34,501 bases of DNA from assembly GCA_964464925.1 (NCBI GenBank), contig CAYXLI010000046.1:1-34501 (forward strand), given 5' to 3'. The notes under the pieces are model-generated. The model searched no databases. It was not told where the DNA came from and was given only the letters and a program-made list of their open reading frames with translations. A program made the translations under genes and the position numbers. Positions 34,223-34,501 of the stretch are shown piece after piece; the stretch's first letter is position 1; every line of letters starts with the position of its first letter. Source of the DNA: CAYXLI01 sp964464925 (GTDB lineage: Bacteria; Acidobacteriota; Terriglobia; Bryobacterales; Bryobacteraceae).

Positions 34223-34501
34223 CTAGCCGGATCGCCGCCGCAATTCTGCGGTCACCTTCCTGTGGCAGTGCAGGCAAAGTGTGCGCAGATTGTCCAGGTC
34301 GCACTCGCCCCCGCCCTGGGAGACGGGCAGAACATGGTCTGCGTCCCACAGGCTCGTCCGCTGGCGCGGCTTCAGCCCCCACTGTTTGAGGGCGATTGCG
34401 CGGCGCCCGAATGGCATTTTGCGAATTCGCAACCATTCGGCTTCGGAATCCAGACCGCACATGGCGCAGATGCCTTTGTCGCGGCGAAACACATGATCCC
34501 G
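34223..34501 (-). CDS. HNH endonuclease (partial, 5' end beyond the window)
   Basis: At least 92 residues are visible and the frame is open to the right edge (RDHVFRRDKGICAMCGLD), so the start lies outside. A zinc-site pair CAMC near the start and CLHCH near the end frame the HNH motif: WDADHVLPVSQGGG with the DH pair, the NLRTLC asparagine, and the final HR. The family includes restriction, homing and phage or mobile-element nucleases as well as free-standing HNH proteins of unknown role. No mobile-element proteins are visible here. The gene ends at TAG 34223-34225, just beyond a GGGGTC palindrome. Confidence 0.87.
   Translation of the reverse strand, partial: RDHVFRRDKGICAMCGLDSEAEWLRIRKMPFGRRAIALKQWGLKPRQRTSLWDADHVLPVSQGGGECDLDNLRTLCLHCHRKVTAELRRRSG

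Noticed and set aside
1..34501. CRISPR arrays, tRNA or rRNA genes, prophage or complete insertion sequences
   Set aside because: No regularly spaced repeats, cloverleaf-like segments, rRNA-like sequence, transposase or phage structural genes were seen by eye. A covariance or profile search could still reveal a small RNA.

Overview
The window looks like chromosomal DNA of a soil Acidobacteriota, probably of the Bryobacterales/Solibacter type. That placement is inferred from gene content and was not tested phylogenetically. The clues are a very long Oar-like TonB-dependent receptor with an N-terminal carboxypeptidase-regulatory-like domain, a Ser/Thr kinase fused to a TolB/WD40-like propeller beside a Sigma70-ECF factor, an ECF42/DGPF pair, a propeller-phosphoesterase fusion, a HAF-repeat protein and uniformly high GC. 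I see no rRNA, tRNA, CRISPR array or intact insertion sequence.

Left part (1-8.8 kb): the tail of an unidentified + strand gene, then minus-strand genes for a GH51-type arabinofuranosidase and a secreted parvulin isomerase that ends at a clear intrinsic terminator. Next come a divergent secreted PPC/DUF296 protein and a minus-strand unit reading TonB receptor, HEAT-repeat protein, secreted hypothetical protein. The receptor stop and the HEAT start are directly adjacent.

Middle (8.8-23.4 kb): a HAF-repeat secreted protein and a large kinase-propeller gene broken by a -1 frameshift at its catalytic loop and by an in-frame TGA. An intact ECF sigma factor gene converges on the broken kinase. A tightly overlapped + strand run follows: glutamine-dependent NAD synthetase, propeller-phosphoesterase, GH57 glycosidase. 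Then come a convergent SYLF-domain protein, a small secreted hypothetical protein, a terminator and an S9 peptidase.

Right part (23.4-34.5 kb): every gene is on the minus strand. In transcription order these are a partial HNH nuclease, a radical SAM protein with a fused C-terminal beta-type domain, DUF503/YlxP, RbfA, ApbE, HemE, HemY, an isoprenylcysteine-methyltransferase-like membrane protein, the DGPF protein, the ECF42-type sigma factor and a three-part acyl-activating/ACP/acyltransferase protein. A near-perfect ECF42-type promoter (TGTCGA, 17 bases, CGAC) lies upstream of the DGPF gene, so that pair is probably autoregulated.

I found no obvious defence island or mobile element. The most interesting items are the radical SAM fusion, the self-contained acyl-activation/transfer protein, the ECF42 promoter, the doubly broken kinase beside an intact sigma factor, and the NAD synthetase-phosphoesterase-GH57 run.
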